Below are positions 8,482-17,214 of a stretch of 64,000 nucleotides of DNA, piece by piece. The position numbers and the translations under genes were made by a program. How positions within the stretch are numbered: the first letter of the stretch is position 1; every line of letters starts with the position of its first letter. Origin of the DNA: Comamonas antarctica (GTDB lineage Bacteria; Pseudomonadota; Gammaproteobacteria; Burkholderiales; Burkholderiaceae_C); assembly GCF_013363755.1 (NCBI RefSeq), contig NZ_CP054840.1:2535501-2599500 (forward strand), written 5' to 3'. The notes below the pieces were generated by a model. The model was not told where the DNA came from. It made no database searches and saw only the letters and a list, made by a program, of their open reading frames with translations.

Positions 8482-8841
8482 ATGAGCTCCTTCACCCCTG
8501 CCCCATCCTCTGCCCGCCTGGCCGCCGGCCAGACCCTCACGCGCGCGCTTGCCGCGGGCGACGAACTGTTCTGCGCCGCCGGCACGCTGCACCTGTGCAG
8601 CTCGGCGCTGGCCGGTATCGATCACGTGGCCGGGGTGCGGCTGCAGTTGCGCGCCGGCCAGAGCTGGCGCGCGCCGTCGGCGGTCTGGATACAGCTGACG
8701 GCGCTGGACGCCAGCGCCGCCTGGCAATGCCGCCCTGCGCCCGCGATGCAGGAGCCGGCAGTCGCAGCTGCGCCTTCAAGGGCCCGCTGGCGCACGCGCG
8801 CGGCTGCGAGGCTCAGAAGCTGGCGGATGCTGGGAGCGTGA
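8482..8841 (+). CDS. Small DUF2917-like protein
   Basis: A 119-aa protein beginning M-S-S-F-T-P-A-P. The middle part (A-A-G-D-E-L-F-C-A-A-G-T-L-H-L-C and L-R-A-G-Q-S-W-R-A) resembles the short beta-rich DUF2917 family that is frequent in Burkholderiales. The rest is Ala/Arg-rich and looks unstructured. No signal peptide or membrane segment is evident. It is divergent from the MocR regulator, 204 bp away, and so is a likely target. Its last 29 bp overlap the end of the convergent sensor kinase gene. Function is unknown and the family assignment is weak. Confidence 0.6.
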   Translation: MSSFTPAPSSARLAAGQTLTRALAAGDELFCAAGTLHLCSSALAGIDHVAGVRLQLRAGQSWRAPSAVWIQLTALDASAAWQCRPAPAMQEPAVAAAPSRARWRTRAAARLRSWRMLGA

Positions 8842-10234
8842 CTTGCGCGAGGCGCTCCGCGCCCGCGGCCGCTGGCAGGCGCAGCAGCACCTCGAAACCC
8901 GGATCGAGATTGGCGAACTGCAGCGTGCCGTTGTGCAGCTGCACGATGGCCTGCACGCTCGACAGGCCGAGGCCGTGGCCGGGCTGCTGCTCGTGCGCCC
9001 GGTAGAAGCGGTCGGTGAGGTGGGGCAGGCGCTGCGGCGGCACGCCCGGGCCGTTGTCCTGCAGGCGCAGCTCGACCACATCGCCCTGCTGCCAGGCCAT
9101 GATGCGGATCTGGCCGCCCTCTTCGGAACACGCGTACTTGAGCGCGTTTTCCACCAGGTTGGCCAGCGCATTGGCCAGCAGGTCGCCGTCCCCCAGCGCG
9201 CAGGGATGGCCGTCGACGGCGACTTCAAGGCGGCAGCCGGTTTCTTCGGCCACGGGCGCATACAGGTCGGCGATGTCGGCCAGCAGGCCGGGGATGTCGA
9301 CCACCGTGAATTCCTGGCGCCGCATGCCCGATTCAAGCTCGGCGATCTGCAGCAGCTTGTCGAACACCGTGCCGAGGCCCTGCACTTCCTGCTCCAGATG
9401 CTCGAGCAGGCGCTGCTGCTCCTGCCCGCCGAGGTGGCGCGCGGTGCGCAGCTGCAGCAGCACGCGCGTGAGCGGCGTGCGCAGGTTGTGCGCAATGGTG
9501 TTGGAGACATGGCGCACGCCGTCCATCAGCTGCTCGATCTGCTCGAGCATGCGGTTGATGTCGCGGCCCAGCTGGGTGAATTCATCGTTGCCCTCGGTCA
9601 GCGGAATGCGCTGGCCCAGGTCGCCGTTGGCCACTTGCAGCATGGTGTGGCGGATGCTCGCGGCGCGGTCGTCGACCAGGCGGCGAAACGCCACGCTGCC
9701 CGACAGCGCCAGGATCAGCACGATCACTACCGCCGTGAGGCTGGCGCTCATGAAGCGCTGTTCAATGTCCTCGAGCGCGTCCAGGTCGCGGCCGACGATC
9801 AGCAGGTTGCCGCTGGGCAGCTGGGCCACGGCCACGCGGCCGGTCATTGCGCGGCCGTGGCGCTCGAGACGAAGCTCGCGCAGCCCGAAGGTGCTGAGCG
9901 TGCGCCGCGGCAGGATGCGCGCATTGCCGGCCAGGTAGTTGTTGGCCGCATCGGTCAGGATGGCGATCTCGGTCTGGGTGTCGACGCCATCGCTGAGCAT
10001 GCGGTCGATCTCGCGGCGCAGCGAATCCTCGCCATACTGCAGCGCGTGCTGCTGCAGGCGCTGCAGGTCCAGCTTGGCCTCCTGGTCGATGCGGTGGCTG
10101 AACACCGAGACCATCTGCACATAGAAGATGGTCAGCACCACGATCAGCGTCAGCAGCAGCAGGCCGCCGTAGACCAGCGCCAGGCGAAACGCCATCGAGC
10201 TCCAGGCGCGCCCGGCCGATGTCACCGCCTTCAT
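8813..10234 (-). CDS. Sensor histidine kinase of the czc-type efflux operon
   Basis: A 473-aa protein with two membrane segments (about 15-37 and 160-182) flanking a periplasmic sensor region. HAMP follows (about 183-235), then a HisKA box with phospho-accepting His249 in I-A-H-N-L-R-T-P-L, and a HATPase domain with N-box L-V-E-N-A-L-K-Y and D-N-G-P-G-V. The H-box Asn after His, instead of Asp, is seen in a subset of kinases. It is the last gene of a five-gene minus-strand operon. Its start overlaps the response-regulator stop by ATGA. It probably senses periplasmic metal and phosphorylates the adjacent regulator. The 3' end overlaps the convergent small gene by 29 bp. Confidence 0.93.
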   Translation of the reverse strand: MKAVTSAGRAWSSMAFRLALVYGGLLLLTLIVVLTIFYVQMVSVFSHRIDQEAKLDLQRLQQHALQYGEDSLRREIDRMLSDGVDTQTEIAILTDAANNYLAGNARILPRRTLSTFGLRELRLERHGRAMTGRVAVAQLPSGNLLIVGRDLDALEDIEQRFMSASLTAVVIVLILALSGSVAFRRLVDDRAASIRHTMLQVANGDLGQRIPLTEGNDEFTQLGRDINRMLEQIEQLMDGVRHVSNTIAHNLRTPLTRVLLQLRTARHLGGQEQQRLLEHLEQEVQGLGTVFDKLLQIAELESGMRRQEFTVVDIPGLLADIADLYAPVAEETGCRLEVAVDGHPCALGDGDLLANALANLVENALKYACSEEGGQIRIMAWQQGDVVELRLQDNGPGVPPQRLPHLTDRFYRAHEQQPGHGLGLSSVQAIVQLHNGTLQFANLDPGFEVLLRLPAAAGAERLAQVTLPASASF

Positions 10235-10923
10235 GGCGCGGGCGTCTGCGTGGACAGGCAGTAGCCGACACCGCGCACGGTGTGGATCAGCGGCTGCTCG
10301 AAGCCCTTGTCGACCTTGTTGCGCAGCCGGCTGATGTGCACGTCGATCACATTCGTCTGCGGATCGAAGCGGTAGTCCCAGACCGATTCGAGCAGCATGG
10401 TGCGCGTGACGGTCTGGTCGACATGGCGCGCGAGAAACGCGAGCAGCCGGAACTCGCGCGGCTGCAGCATCAGCGTGCGCCCGGCGCGCTCGGCATGGCG
10501 GCTCAGCAGGTCGAGGCGCAGGTCGCCGACCTCGAGCACCGGCGCCGGCGCCGCCGACTGCACTCGGCGCAGCAGCGCCTCGAGGCGCGCCTGCAGCTCG
10601 GAGAACGCGAACGGCTTGGTCAGGTAGTCGTCGCAGCCGGCCTTGAGGCAGCGCACGCGCTCATCAGTGGCCGACAGCGCGCTCAGCACCAGCACCGGCG
10701 TGGTGTTGCCCATGCCGCGCAGCGCCTGCAGGATCTTCAGGCCGTCGAAGCCGTCGGGCAGCATGCGGTCCAGCACGATCGCATCCCAGTGGCCCGTCAC
10801 GGCCTGGGTCAGCCCCTGCACGCCGTCGGCGCAGACGCAGACCTCGGCCTGCAGCTCGCGCATGCCTTCGGCCAGGAAACGGGCGTTCTGGGTATCGTCT
10901 TCGATGATGAGAAAGCGCGGCAT
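10231..10923 (-). CDS. OmpR/PhoB-type response regulator, partner of the adjacent kinase
   Basis: A 230-aa protein with a receiver domain (acidic pair Glu8/Asp9-Asp10, phospho-acceptor Asp52 in I-V-L-D-R-M-L-P-D, and the switch lysine in Y-L-T-K-P-F). A C-terminal winged helix (about 130-225) ends in H-T-V-R-G-V-G-Y. The start at 10923 gives the typical N-terminus M-P-R-F-L-I-I-E-D-D; the upstream extension to 11118 lies in another reading context and is rejected. It lies 32 bp after the czcC-like gene and is coupled to the kinase. It probably activates the efflux operon in response to metal. Confidence 0.93.
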   Translation of the reverse strand: MPRFLIIEDDTQNARFLAEGMRELQAEVCVCADGVQGLTQAVTGHWDAIVLDRMLPDGFDGLKILQALRGMGNTTPVLVLSALSATDERVRCLKAGCDDYLTKPFAFSELQARLEALLRRVQSAAPAPVLEVGDLRLDLLSRHAERAGRTLMLQPREFRLLAFLARHVDQTVTRTMLLESVWDYRFDPQTNVIDVHISRLRNKVDKGFEQPLIHTVRGVGYCLSTQTPAP

Positions 10924-10955
10924 GGGCGGAACAACGGCTGAAGCAGGACCTCGCA

Positions 10956-12290
10956 CTATAAACAGGCCGGCGCCACGCAGCCCGTGCCCACGACCCCATC
11001 GGTCAGGGGCAGCTGGCCGCGCGCCGCATCGAGCTGCCATTCGGCTTGCCACATCTGCAGCGTCAGGTCCAGATACTCCTGCTGGTGCGTGGAGACCGAT
11101 TCCATCGCGTCGAGCCACTCCATGATGGAGCTCTGGCCCAGGCGATAGGAATCCTGCGCCATCTGGCGCAGCGGCGCGAGCTGGCTCAGGCCGCGCGACT
11201 CGAAGGCCTGCAGCGACTTGCGCAGCAGGTCGCGCTGGCGCAGCGCCTGCTGCAGCTGCTGGCGTGCCTGCAACTGCGCGGCGTCTTCTTCGAGCAAGGC
11301 CTGCGCGTGTTCGAGGCGCGCGCGTTCAATGGGACCCTGCTTGCGGTCGAAGAGCGGCAGTTCGACCGAAACCACGAGCTGGTTGTAGCCATAGCTCTCC
11401 TGGCGGCCGCGCACGCGCGTGACGCCCACGGTGGGCGTGGGCAAGGCTTCGCGCGCCTGCTGGCGCGTGAACTGCTCGGCCTGCACCACCTTGGCATGCG
11501 CGGCCTGCAGCGCCGGCAGCCGCGGCTGCGCCTGCAGCCACATCGCATCGAAATTCTGCTCCTGGGCGAGCGGCGCGGGCAGCAGGCTGCCCACGGCTTC
11601 GGGCGACCAGTTCGGCAGCGCCACCAGCTGCGCCAGCGCGGCGCGCGCAGCCAGCGTCTGCGCCTGCTGCTGCTCGAGCTGCACCTGCATCTGCGCGCGC
11701 TGCAGGTCCACGCGCGTGCCATCGTAGCGGCTGCGCGCACCCAGCTGGATCTGCCCCTGCACGATCTTCACGGCCTGGTCGAGCTGCGCCATGGCCTGCT
11801 CCTTCGCCGCCAGCTTCTGCTGTTCGAGCAGCAGCTGCGCAAAGCGCTGCGCGGCTTCGCTCATGATCTCCTGGACCTGGGCCGCACGTTCGGCCTCGCC
11901 GGTCGCGCCCGCGAGCTGGGCCGCTTCCTTGCGCATGCCGATCTGGCCGAAGATCGGCAGCGGCTGCTCCACGCCCCACTCCTTTTCCTCGGGCTTGCGC
12001 GAGTAGTGCACGCTGGGATTGGCCCAGGTCGACGCGGTCTGCACGTCGGCCTGTTCCATGCGCTGGCGCAGCGGCATGGCGCGCAGCGTCGGGTGGTAGC
12101 TGCGCACCAGCGCCAGGTATTCGACCAGGCCCAGCGACGCGGGCAGCGCGGAGGCCGGCGCGGCCGGCGCGGCAGCGGCGGGAGCTTGCGCCGCAGGAGC
12201 CGCTGCCGCCGGGGCGGCAGCCAGGCAGGCGCCGGCGCAGAGGACCGCCACGGCGGCCGCAATAGACTTAATGGCTTTCATCCAACTCAT
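10956..12290 (-). CDS. czcC: CzcC-type outer-membrane efflux channel (TolC family)
   Basis: A 444-aa protein with a signal peptide (cleavage near residue 24) followed by an unusual Ala/Pro-rich linker (about 24-50). Two OEP repeats then carry the long coiled-coil helices of the TolC fold. It would form the outer-membrane exit duct for the CzcBA pump. The start at 12290 overlaps the end of the czcA-like gene by 23 bp; an ATG at 12281 is an alternative. The C-terminus ends in G-C-V-A-P-A-C-L, with two cysteines, which is uncommon for the family. In the classic czcCBA order this gene is first; here it is third. Confidence 0.9.
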   Translation of the reverse strand: MSWMKAIKSIAAAVAVLCAGACLAAAPAAAAPAAQAPAAAAPAAPASALPASLGLVEYLALVRSYHPTLRAMPLRQRMEQADVQTASTWANPSVHYSRKPEEKEWGVEQPLPIFGQIGMRKEAAQLAGATGEAERAAQVQEIMSEAAQRFAQLLLEQQKLAAKEQAMAQLDQAVKIVQGQIQLGARSRYDGTRVDLQRAQMQVQLEQQQAQTLAARAALAQLVALPNWSPEAVGSLLPAPLAQEQNFDAMWLQAQPRLPALQAAHAKVVQAEQFTRQQAREALPTPTVGVTRVRGRQESYGYNQLVVSVELPLFDRKQGPIERARLEHAQALLEEDAAQLQARQQLQQALRQRDLLRKSLQAFESRGLSQLAPLRQMAQDSYRLGQSSIMEWLDAMESVSTHQQEYLDLTLQMWQAEWQLDAARGQLPLTDGVVGTGCVAPACL

Positions 12291-15200
12291 CCGGTTTCTT
12301 CAAGGTCTTGGGGCCGAGCCAGGCATAGAGCACGGGCAGCAGCACGAGCGCAACCACCGGCAGCACCAGCATGCCGCCGACGATCACCGAGGCAAAGGGG
12401 CGCTGGGTCTCGCTGCCCACGCCCGTGGACAGCGCCATCGGCAGCAGGCCCAGCAGCGCCAGCGTGGCGACCAGCAGCACCGAGCGCATGCGCTCGGCCG
12501 TGCCCTGCACCAGCGCCTGCTTGAGCGGCAGGCCCTCGCGGCGCAGCGTCTCCACCGCCGAGATCACCAGCAGGCCGGCCAGCGCGACCTGGCCCAGCAG
12601 CGCGATGAAGCCGATGGCGGCGCTGATCGACAGCTCGATGCCGGTGAGGTGCAGCGCGGCGATGCCGCCAACCATCACGAACGGCGCGCACAGCAGGATC
12701 ACGCAGGAGCTGCGCGCCTGGCCCAGCGCGCCGAACAGCAGGCCGAACACGATCAGCAGCGACAGCGGCACCACCACCTGCAGGCGCTGCGAGGCGCGCT
12801 GCTGGTTCTCCCACTCGCCGCCCCAGACCGCCTGGTAGCCTTCGGGCACCTTGACGTTGGCCTTGAAGGCCGCCAGCGTGTCCTTGACCACCGAGCCGAT
12901 ATCGCGGTTCTCGACGTTGAACTTCAGCGCCATGTAGCGGCTGTTGTTCTCGCGGAAGATCGAGGCATTGCCGATCTTCACGCTGATCTGGCCGACCGAG
13001 TGCAGCGGCACCGAGCCGCCGTTGGGCGTGGGGATCGCGATCTCGCGCATGCTGGCTTCATCCATGCGGTTGACGTAGGGCAGGCGCACGCGCACCGGCA
13101 CCGGATGCTCGCCTTCCCACAGCGTGGTGGCGAGTTCGCCAGCCAGCGCCAGCTCCAGCGTCTTCTGCGCGGTTTCCATGGCAATGCCCTGGCGTGCCAG
13201 CGCGATGCGGTCGAACTCGACGTGCAGCTGCGGCGCGGGGGCATCGCGGTACAGGTCCAGGTCCACCACGCCTTCGATCGGGCGCACCTGCTCCATGGTC
13301 TGCATCAGGATGGCGCGCAGCTGCTCGATCTCGGGGCCGAACACCTTGAGCACGACCTGGCCGCGCGCGCCGGACGTCGATTCCTCGACGCTGTCGCGGA
13401 TCGGCTGCGAGAAGTTGAAGGCCACGCCGGGAATCACGTTCAGCTGCGCGCGCATCTGCTCGATCAGCTCGGGCTTGGTCAGGCCCTTGCTCCATTCCTT
13501 GGGCGACTTCAGGCGGATCAGCACCTTGGCCATGTTCAGCGTCTCGTTGTCCGTGCCCGATTCGGGCCGGCCCTGCTCGCTGCTGACCGATGTCACTTCA
13601 GGGAACTGGCCCAGGATGTGGCGCACCTCGGCCAGCACCTCCTGGCCCTTCTCCAGCGAGATCGACGGCGGCATCTGCACCAGCACGTAGGCGTCGCCCT
13701 CATCGAGCTGGGGCAGGAACTCGGTGCCCAGCTTGGTTGCCGACAGCCCGGCGACGACCAGGATGGCGATGGCGCCGATCACCACCACGCGCTGGCTGGC
13801 AATGCGGTCCAGCGTGCGGCCGATCCAGTTCTGGTAGCCATGGTCCATGCGCTCGAACAGCTCGGGCTCGGGCTTCATGACATGCTTGGGCTTGAGCAGC
13901 AGTGCGCACAGCGCGGGCACCAGGCCCATCGCGAACACCAGCGCGCCCAGCAGCGCGAAGCTGTAGGTCATCGCCAGCGGGCGGAAGATGCGGCCCTCGA
14001 TGCTCTGCAGCGAGAACACCGGGATCAGCGCGGCGATCACGATGGCCATGGCGAACAGCGTCGGCTTGGCCACGGCAATCGTCGAATCGATGATGATGGC
14101 GCGCATCTCGCGCTGGTTTTGCGGCTTGCGCAGGCGTGCATTGCGGATGATGTTCTCCGCCAGCACCACCGCCCCGTCGACCATGATGCCGAAGTCGATC
14201 GCGCCCATGGAGATCAGGTTGGCGGGCATGCCCAGCCAGTGCAGGCCGATGAAGGCCACCAGCAGCGACAGCGGAATCACCGTGGCGACGATCAGCGAGC
14301 CGCGCAGGCTGCGCAGCACCAGCCACAGCACGCCGATGATCAGGCCCGCGCCGAACAGCAGGTTGTGCTGCACCGTGGCCAGCGTGTGGCCCACCAGGTC
14401 AGAGCGGTCGTAGGTGACGTCCATGTGCATGCCTTCGGGCAGCAGGCCGTTGTTCAGCTGGTCGACCTTCTCGTGCAGGCCGTCGAGCACCACCGAAGGG
14501 TTCTCGCCGCGCTTGAGCAGCACCACGCCCTGCACCACGTCGTTCTCGGCGTCCATGCCGACCGAGCCCTGGCGCGGCGTATGCGACTGGATCACGCTGG
14601 CCACGTCGCCGATGGTGATCGGCGCGCCGCCGCGCAGCTGCACCACCACGCCCTTGATCTCCTGGGGCGAGCGCAGCAGGCCGATGCCGCGGATGATGAA
14701 CGACTGCTCGCCGCGGCGCATCAGGCCGCCGCCGACGTTGCGGTTGGACTTCTCCAGCGCCTCGGTCACATCGGCCAGCGACAGGCCCAGGCGATAGAGC
14801 TTGTCCGGGTCGACTTCGACGTGGTACTCCTTGACGAAGCCGCCGATGCTCACCACGTCGGCCACGCCCTGCACCTGCTTGAGCGTGCGCACGATGTGCC
14901 ACTCCTGCTCGGTGCGCAGCTGGTCCAGCGTGTGGCGGTCGCTGCGAAGGCGGTAGTAATAGATCTTGCCCAGCGGCGTGTAGTCGGGCGCCATCTCGGG
15001 CGTCACGCCGTTCGGCAGGTCCGCCTGGGGCAGGCGCTGCGCGACTTCGGCGCGCGCCGTGAAGCTGTTGGCATGGTCGTCGAAGACCATGTTGACCATC
15101 GACAGGCCGAAGTAGCTTTCCGAGCGCAGCGAGACCAGGCCCGGCGTGCCGTTGAGCTCGCGCTCGAGCGGCTGGGTGATCTGGCGCTCGACTTCCTCGG

Positions 15201-15372
15201 GCGCGAGGCCCGGGGCCTGCGCGATGATGCCCACCTGGACGTTGGTCACATCCGGGTAGGCTTCGATCGCGGTGTGCAGGTACGAGTAGATGCCGTAGAT
15301 GGCAATAAAAACGGTGGCGCACAGCACCACCAGCCGCCGATGGACGGCGAAATCAATCAATGCGCGCAACAT
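12268..15372 (-). CDS. czcA: CzcA-type heavy-metal RND efflux pump
   Basis: A 1034-aa protein, the usual size of heavy-metal-efflux RND proteins, with the twelve-helix, two-loop RND plan. Helix 4 carries DFGIMVDGAVVLAEN with Asp393, Asp399 and Glu406. This proton-relay pattern is typical of divalent-cation (Zn/Co/Cd or Ni/Co) pumps rather than of Cu/Ag pumps (CusA). It exports metal from the periplasm, and perhaps the cytoplasm, through the CzcB/CzcC channel in exchange for protons. It begins 15 bp after the adaptor gene and overlaps the outer-membrane gene, forming one transcription unit with the two-component pair. Confidence 0.95.
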   Translation of the reverse strand: MLRALIDFAVHRRLVVLCATVFIAIYGIYSYLHTAIEAYPDVTNVQVGIIAQAPGLAPEEVERQITQPLERELNGTPGLVSLRSESYFGLSMVNMVFDDHANSFTARAEVAQRLPQADLPNGVTPEMAPDYTPLGKIYYYRLRSDRHTLDQLRTEQEWHIVRTLKQVQGVADVVSIGGFVKEYHVEVDPDKLYRLGLSLADVTEALEKSNRNVGGGLMRRGEQSFIIRGIGLLRSPQEIKGVVVQLRGGAPITIGDVASVIQSHTPRQGSVGMDAENDVVQGVVLLKRGENPSVVLDGLHEKVDQLNNGLLPEGMHMDVTYDRSDLVGHTLATVQHNLLFGAGLIIGVLWLVLRSLRGSLIVATVIPLSLLVAFIGLHWLGMPANLISMGAIDFGIMVDGAVVLAENIIRNARLRKPQNQREMRAIIIDSTIAVAKPTLFAMAIVIAALIPVFSLQSIEGRIFRPLAMTYSFALLGALVFAMGLVPALCALLLKPKHVMKPEPELFERMDHGYQNWIGRTLDRIASQRVVVIGAIAILVVAGLSATKLGTEFLPQLDEGDAYVLVQMPPSISLEKGQEVLAEVRHILGQFPEVTSVSSEQGRPESGTDNETLNMAKVLIRLKSPKEWSKGLTKPELIEQMRAQLNVIPGVAFNFSQPIRDSVEESTSGARGQVVLKVFGPEIEQLRAILMQTMEQVRPIEGVVDLDLYRDAPAPQLHVEFDRIALARQGIAMETAQKTLELALAGELATTLWEGEHPVPVRVRLPYVNRMDEASMREIAIPTPNGGSVPLHSVGQISVKIGNASIFRENNSRYMALKFNVENRDIGSVVKDTLAAFKANVKVPEGYQAVWGGEWENQQRASQRLQVVVPLSLLIVFGLLFGALGQARSSCVILLCAPFVMVGGIAALHLTGIELSISAAIGFIALLGQVALAGLLVISAVETLRREGLPLKQALVQGTAERMRSVLLVATLALLGLLPMALSTGVGSETQRPFASVIVGGMLVLPVVALVLLPVLYAWLGPKTLKKPDELDESH

Positions 15373-15387
15373 GCTCTATTCCATTCC

Positions 15388-16497
15388 TCAGAGCATCTGG
15401 CTCGCGGCGCCATCGAGCAGCAGCGCGCCGCGCACCACGATGCGCTCGCCGCTCTTGAGGCAGGAGATCACCGGCACCCAGCCGCGCACCGGCGCGCCCA
15501 GTTTCACCGTGCGGGCCTCGAACGCATGCTCGCCGGTCTGCACGAACACCACGCTGCGGTTCTCGCCCTGGATCAGCACCGCGCCGATCGGCACGCGCAT
15601 CTCGGCCGAGCGCTCCACGGCAATGCCCACGCGCGCCTGCATGCCGGCACGCAGGCCCTCGGGCAGATCCTTGTCGGTCAGCGCCAGTTGCACCGGCGCG
15701 CGGCGCGACTCGGCATTCACCACCGCGCCGATCTGCTGCACCTTGGCCGCGACCGGGGCCGAACGCGTCGGCAGTTCGACCTGCGCAGCGGCGCCGGTCT
15801 TGAGCTGTGCCAGGTCGCCCTCGAACACTTCCGCGACCACGCCCAGCGCCTGCGGGTTGCCGATGGCAAACAGCACCGCGCCGGCCTCGGCCAGCTGGCC
15901 CATGCTGACCTGGTGCTGGGCAACGACGCCCGCGTGCGGAGCGCGCAGCACGATGCGGTCGCCGCCGTCGGAGCCCAGCAGCGCCGCGGTGCCGCGTGCG
16001 CGCGCCAGCTCCTGCGCGGTTTCCTTGGCGCGGGCCTGGGCCACGCGCAGTTCGGTTTCGGTGCCCACGCCGCGCGCCACCATGTCCTGCTGGCGCTGCA
16101 GTTCGGCGCGGCTGGTGTCGGAGGCCAGCTGGGCGGCGCTCACTTCATGGCGCATGCGCAGCGCATCGGCGCTCACCAGCGTCGCCAGCGGCGCGCCGGC
16201 CTTGACGGATTGCCCCGGCTGCACATGGATGGCGGTGACCCGCGCCTGCGCGGGCGAGACCACGCTGTCGAGCTGACCCGAGGGATACTCGAGGCGCGCG
16301 GGCGACCAGAGCCACTGGTTGGCCTGCGGCGCCTGCACGGGTGCGATCTCGAGCATGCGCAGCGCCGCGGGGGCAACCTGCACGGCGGCGATCTTCTGCG
16401 CAAAGGCCGGCACCGCGCACAGCGCGCTGGCCAGCAATACCGCGGCGCGGTGGCGCTGCAGCCAGTGAGGCGCAGCAGGAAGTGGGTAACGACGCAT
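15388..16497 (-). CDS. czcB: CzcB-type periplasmic adaptor (membrane fusion protein)
   Basis: A 369-aa protein with an N-terminal signal peptide (cleavage after V-P-A-F-A, about residue 33). A barrel-sandwich/lipoyl region (V-V-S-P-A-Q-A-R-V-T-A-I-H-V-Q-P-G-Q-S-V and R-A-P-H-A-G-V-V) flanks a short alpha-hairpin, with beta-barrel domains behind it. This is the HlyD/RND adaptor fold. It links CzcA to the outer-membrane channel. No His-rich metal-binding N-terminus is present, unlike the archetypal Cupriavidus CzcB. It is the first gene of the operon; its ribosome binding site is weak. Confidence 0.93.
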   Translation of the reverse strand: MRRYPLPAAPHWLQRHRAAVLLASALCAVPAFAQKIAAVQVAPAALRMLEIAPVQAPQANQWLWSPARLEYPSGQLDSVVSPAQARVTAIHVQPGQSVKAGAPLATLVSADALRMRHEVSAAQLASDTSRAELQRQQDMVARGVGTETELRVAQARAKETAQELARARGTAALLGSDGGDRIVLRAPHAGVVAQHQVSMGQLAEAGAVLFAIGNPQALGVVAEVFEGDLAQLKTGAAAQVELPTRSAPVAAKVQQIGAVVNAESRRAPVQLALTDKDLPEGLRAGMQARVGIAVERSAEMRVPIGAVLIQGENRSVVFVQTGEHAFEARTVKLGAPVRGWVPVISCLKSGERIVVRGALLLDGAASQML

Positions 16498-16669
16498 ATC
16501 TCGGCTTTCTTGTTAACAACGCAGGCCATGGACGGACTGCGCCAGGTGATTTGTTACCGACTATAGGAATGGTCCTACGCGCACGGTGTGAACTCCACAT
16601 GACGGTTTGGTAAGGTTTCCCGTAAGGTCCTGCGCCACCGGCCTGACGCAATTGCCGGCACTTCACATA

Positions 16670-16690
16670 GAATGAGAACCCTTCTCATTC
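16670..16690. promoter_or_regulatory. Fur box upstream of the first fecI-type sigma gene
   Basis: A perfect inverted repeat with 9-bp arms GAATGAGAA and TTCTCATTC around CCC lies 12 bp before the sigma-factor start. The TGAGAA/TTCTCA core fits the 7-1-7 Fur consensus. Iron-loaded Fur bound here would block expression of the sigma/anti-sigma pair. Confidence 0.85.
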
Positions 16691-16701
16691 GCACAACTGC
16701 C

Positions 16702-17214
16702 ATGTCTGATGCCGGTACGGCCTTGCGGCAAGATGTTCACGCCCTCTACAGCGACCACCACGGCTGGCTGCGCGCCTGGCTGCGCCGGCGCCTGGGGTGT
16801 GGCGAACGCGCGGCCGATCTGGCGCAAGACACCTTCGTGCGCGTGCTGAGCGCGCGCCAGGCCGCGGACACCAGCGCCTGGCGCGAGCCGCGCGCCTATC
16901 TCACCACCATTGCACGCAATCTGATGGCGGACCACTGGCGGCGCGCGGAACTCGAGCGTGCCTACCTGGATGCGCTGGCCGCCCAGCCCGAGGCGCTCGC
17001 GCCATCGCCCGAAGCGCAGTTGCTGATCATGGAAACCCTGCTGCGCATCGACGCCTGCCTGGCCGCCCTGCCCGCGCTCACGCGCCGCATCTTTCTCAAC
17101 TCGCAGCTCGACGGCATGGTCTACGCCGACATTGCCGCGCAGCAAGGCATCTCGCTGCCCACCGTCAAACGCCATATGGGCCAGGCATTTCTCGCCTGCC
17201 TGAGCGCGGCATGA
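16702..17214 (+). CDS. fecI: ECF sigma factor, FecI type
   Basis: A 170-aa protein with sigma region 2 (about 12-80; L-A-Q-D-T-F-V-R-V and R-A-Y-L-T-T-I-A-R-N-L) and region 4 (about 112-165; Y-A-D-I-A-A-Q-Q-G-I-S-L-P-T-V-K-R-H). It belongs to the iron-starvation FecI group. The ATG at 16702 is used; an in-frame ATG at 16672 lies inside the Fur box and is rejected. The stop overlaps the FecR start by ATGA. Activated by FecR when the cognate receptor binds its ferric siderophore, it should transcribe the receptor gene downstream. Confidence 0.94.
   Translation: MSDAGTALRQDVHALYSDHHGWLRAWLRRRLGCGERAADLAQDTFVRVLSARQAADTSAWREPRAYLTTIARNLMADHWRRAELERAYLDALAAQPEALAPSPEAQLLIMETLLRIDACLAALPALTRRIFLNSQLDGMVYADIAAQQGISLPTVKRHMGQAFLACLSAA

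Noticed and set aside
12271..16566. 1431-codon plus-strand ORF opposite czcA and czcB
   Set aside because: It is an antisense shadow with His/Gln/Arg-rich low-complexity translation; the czc genes account for the region.
16672..16701. Earlier ATG for the first ECF sigma gene
   Set aside because: It falls within the Fur palindrome and has no ribosome binding site; ATG 16702 gives the normal N-terminus.
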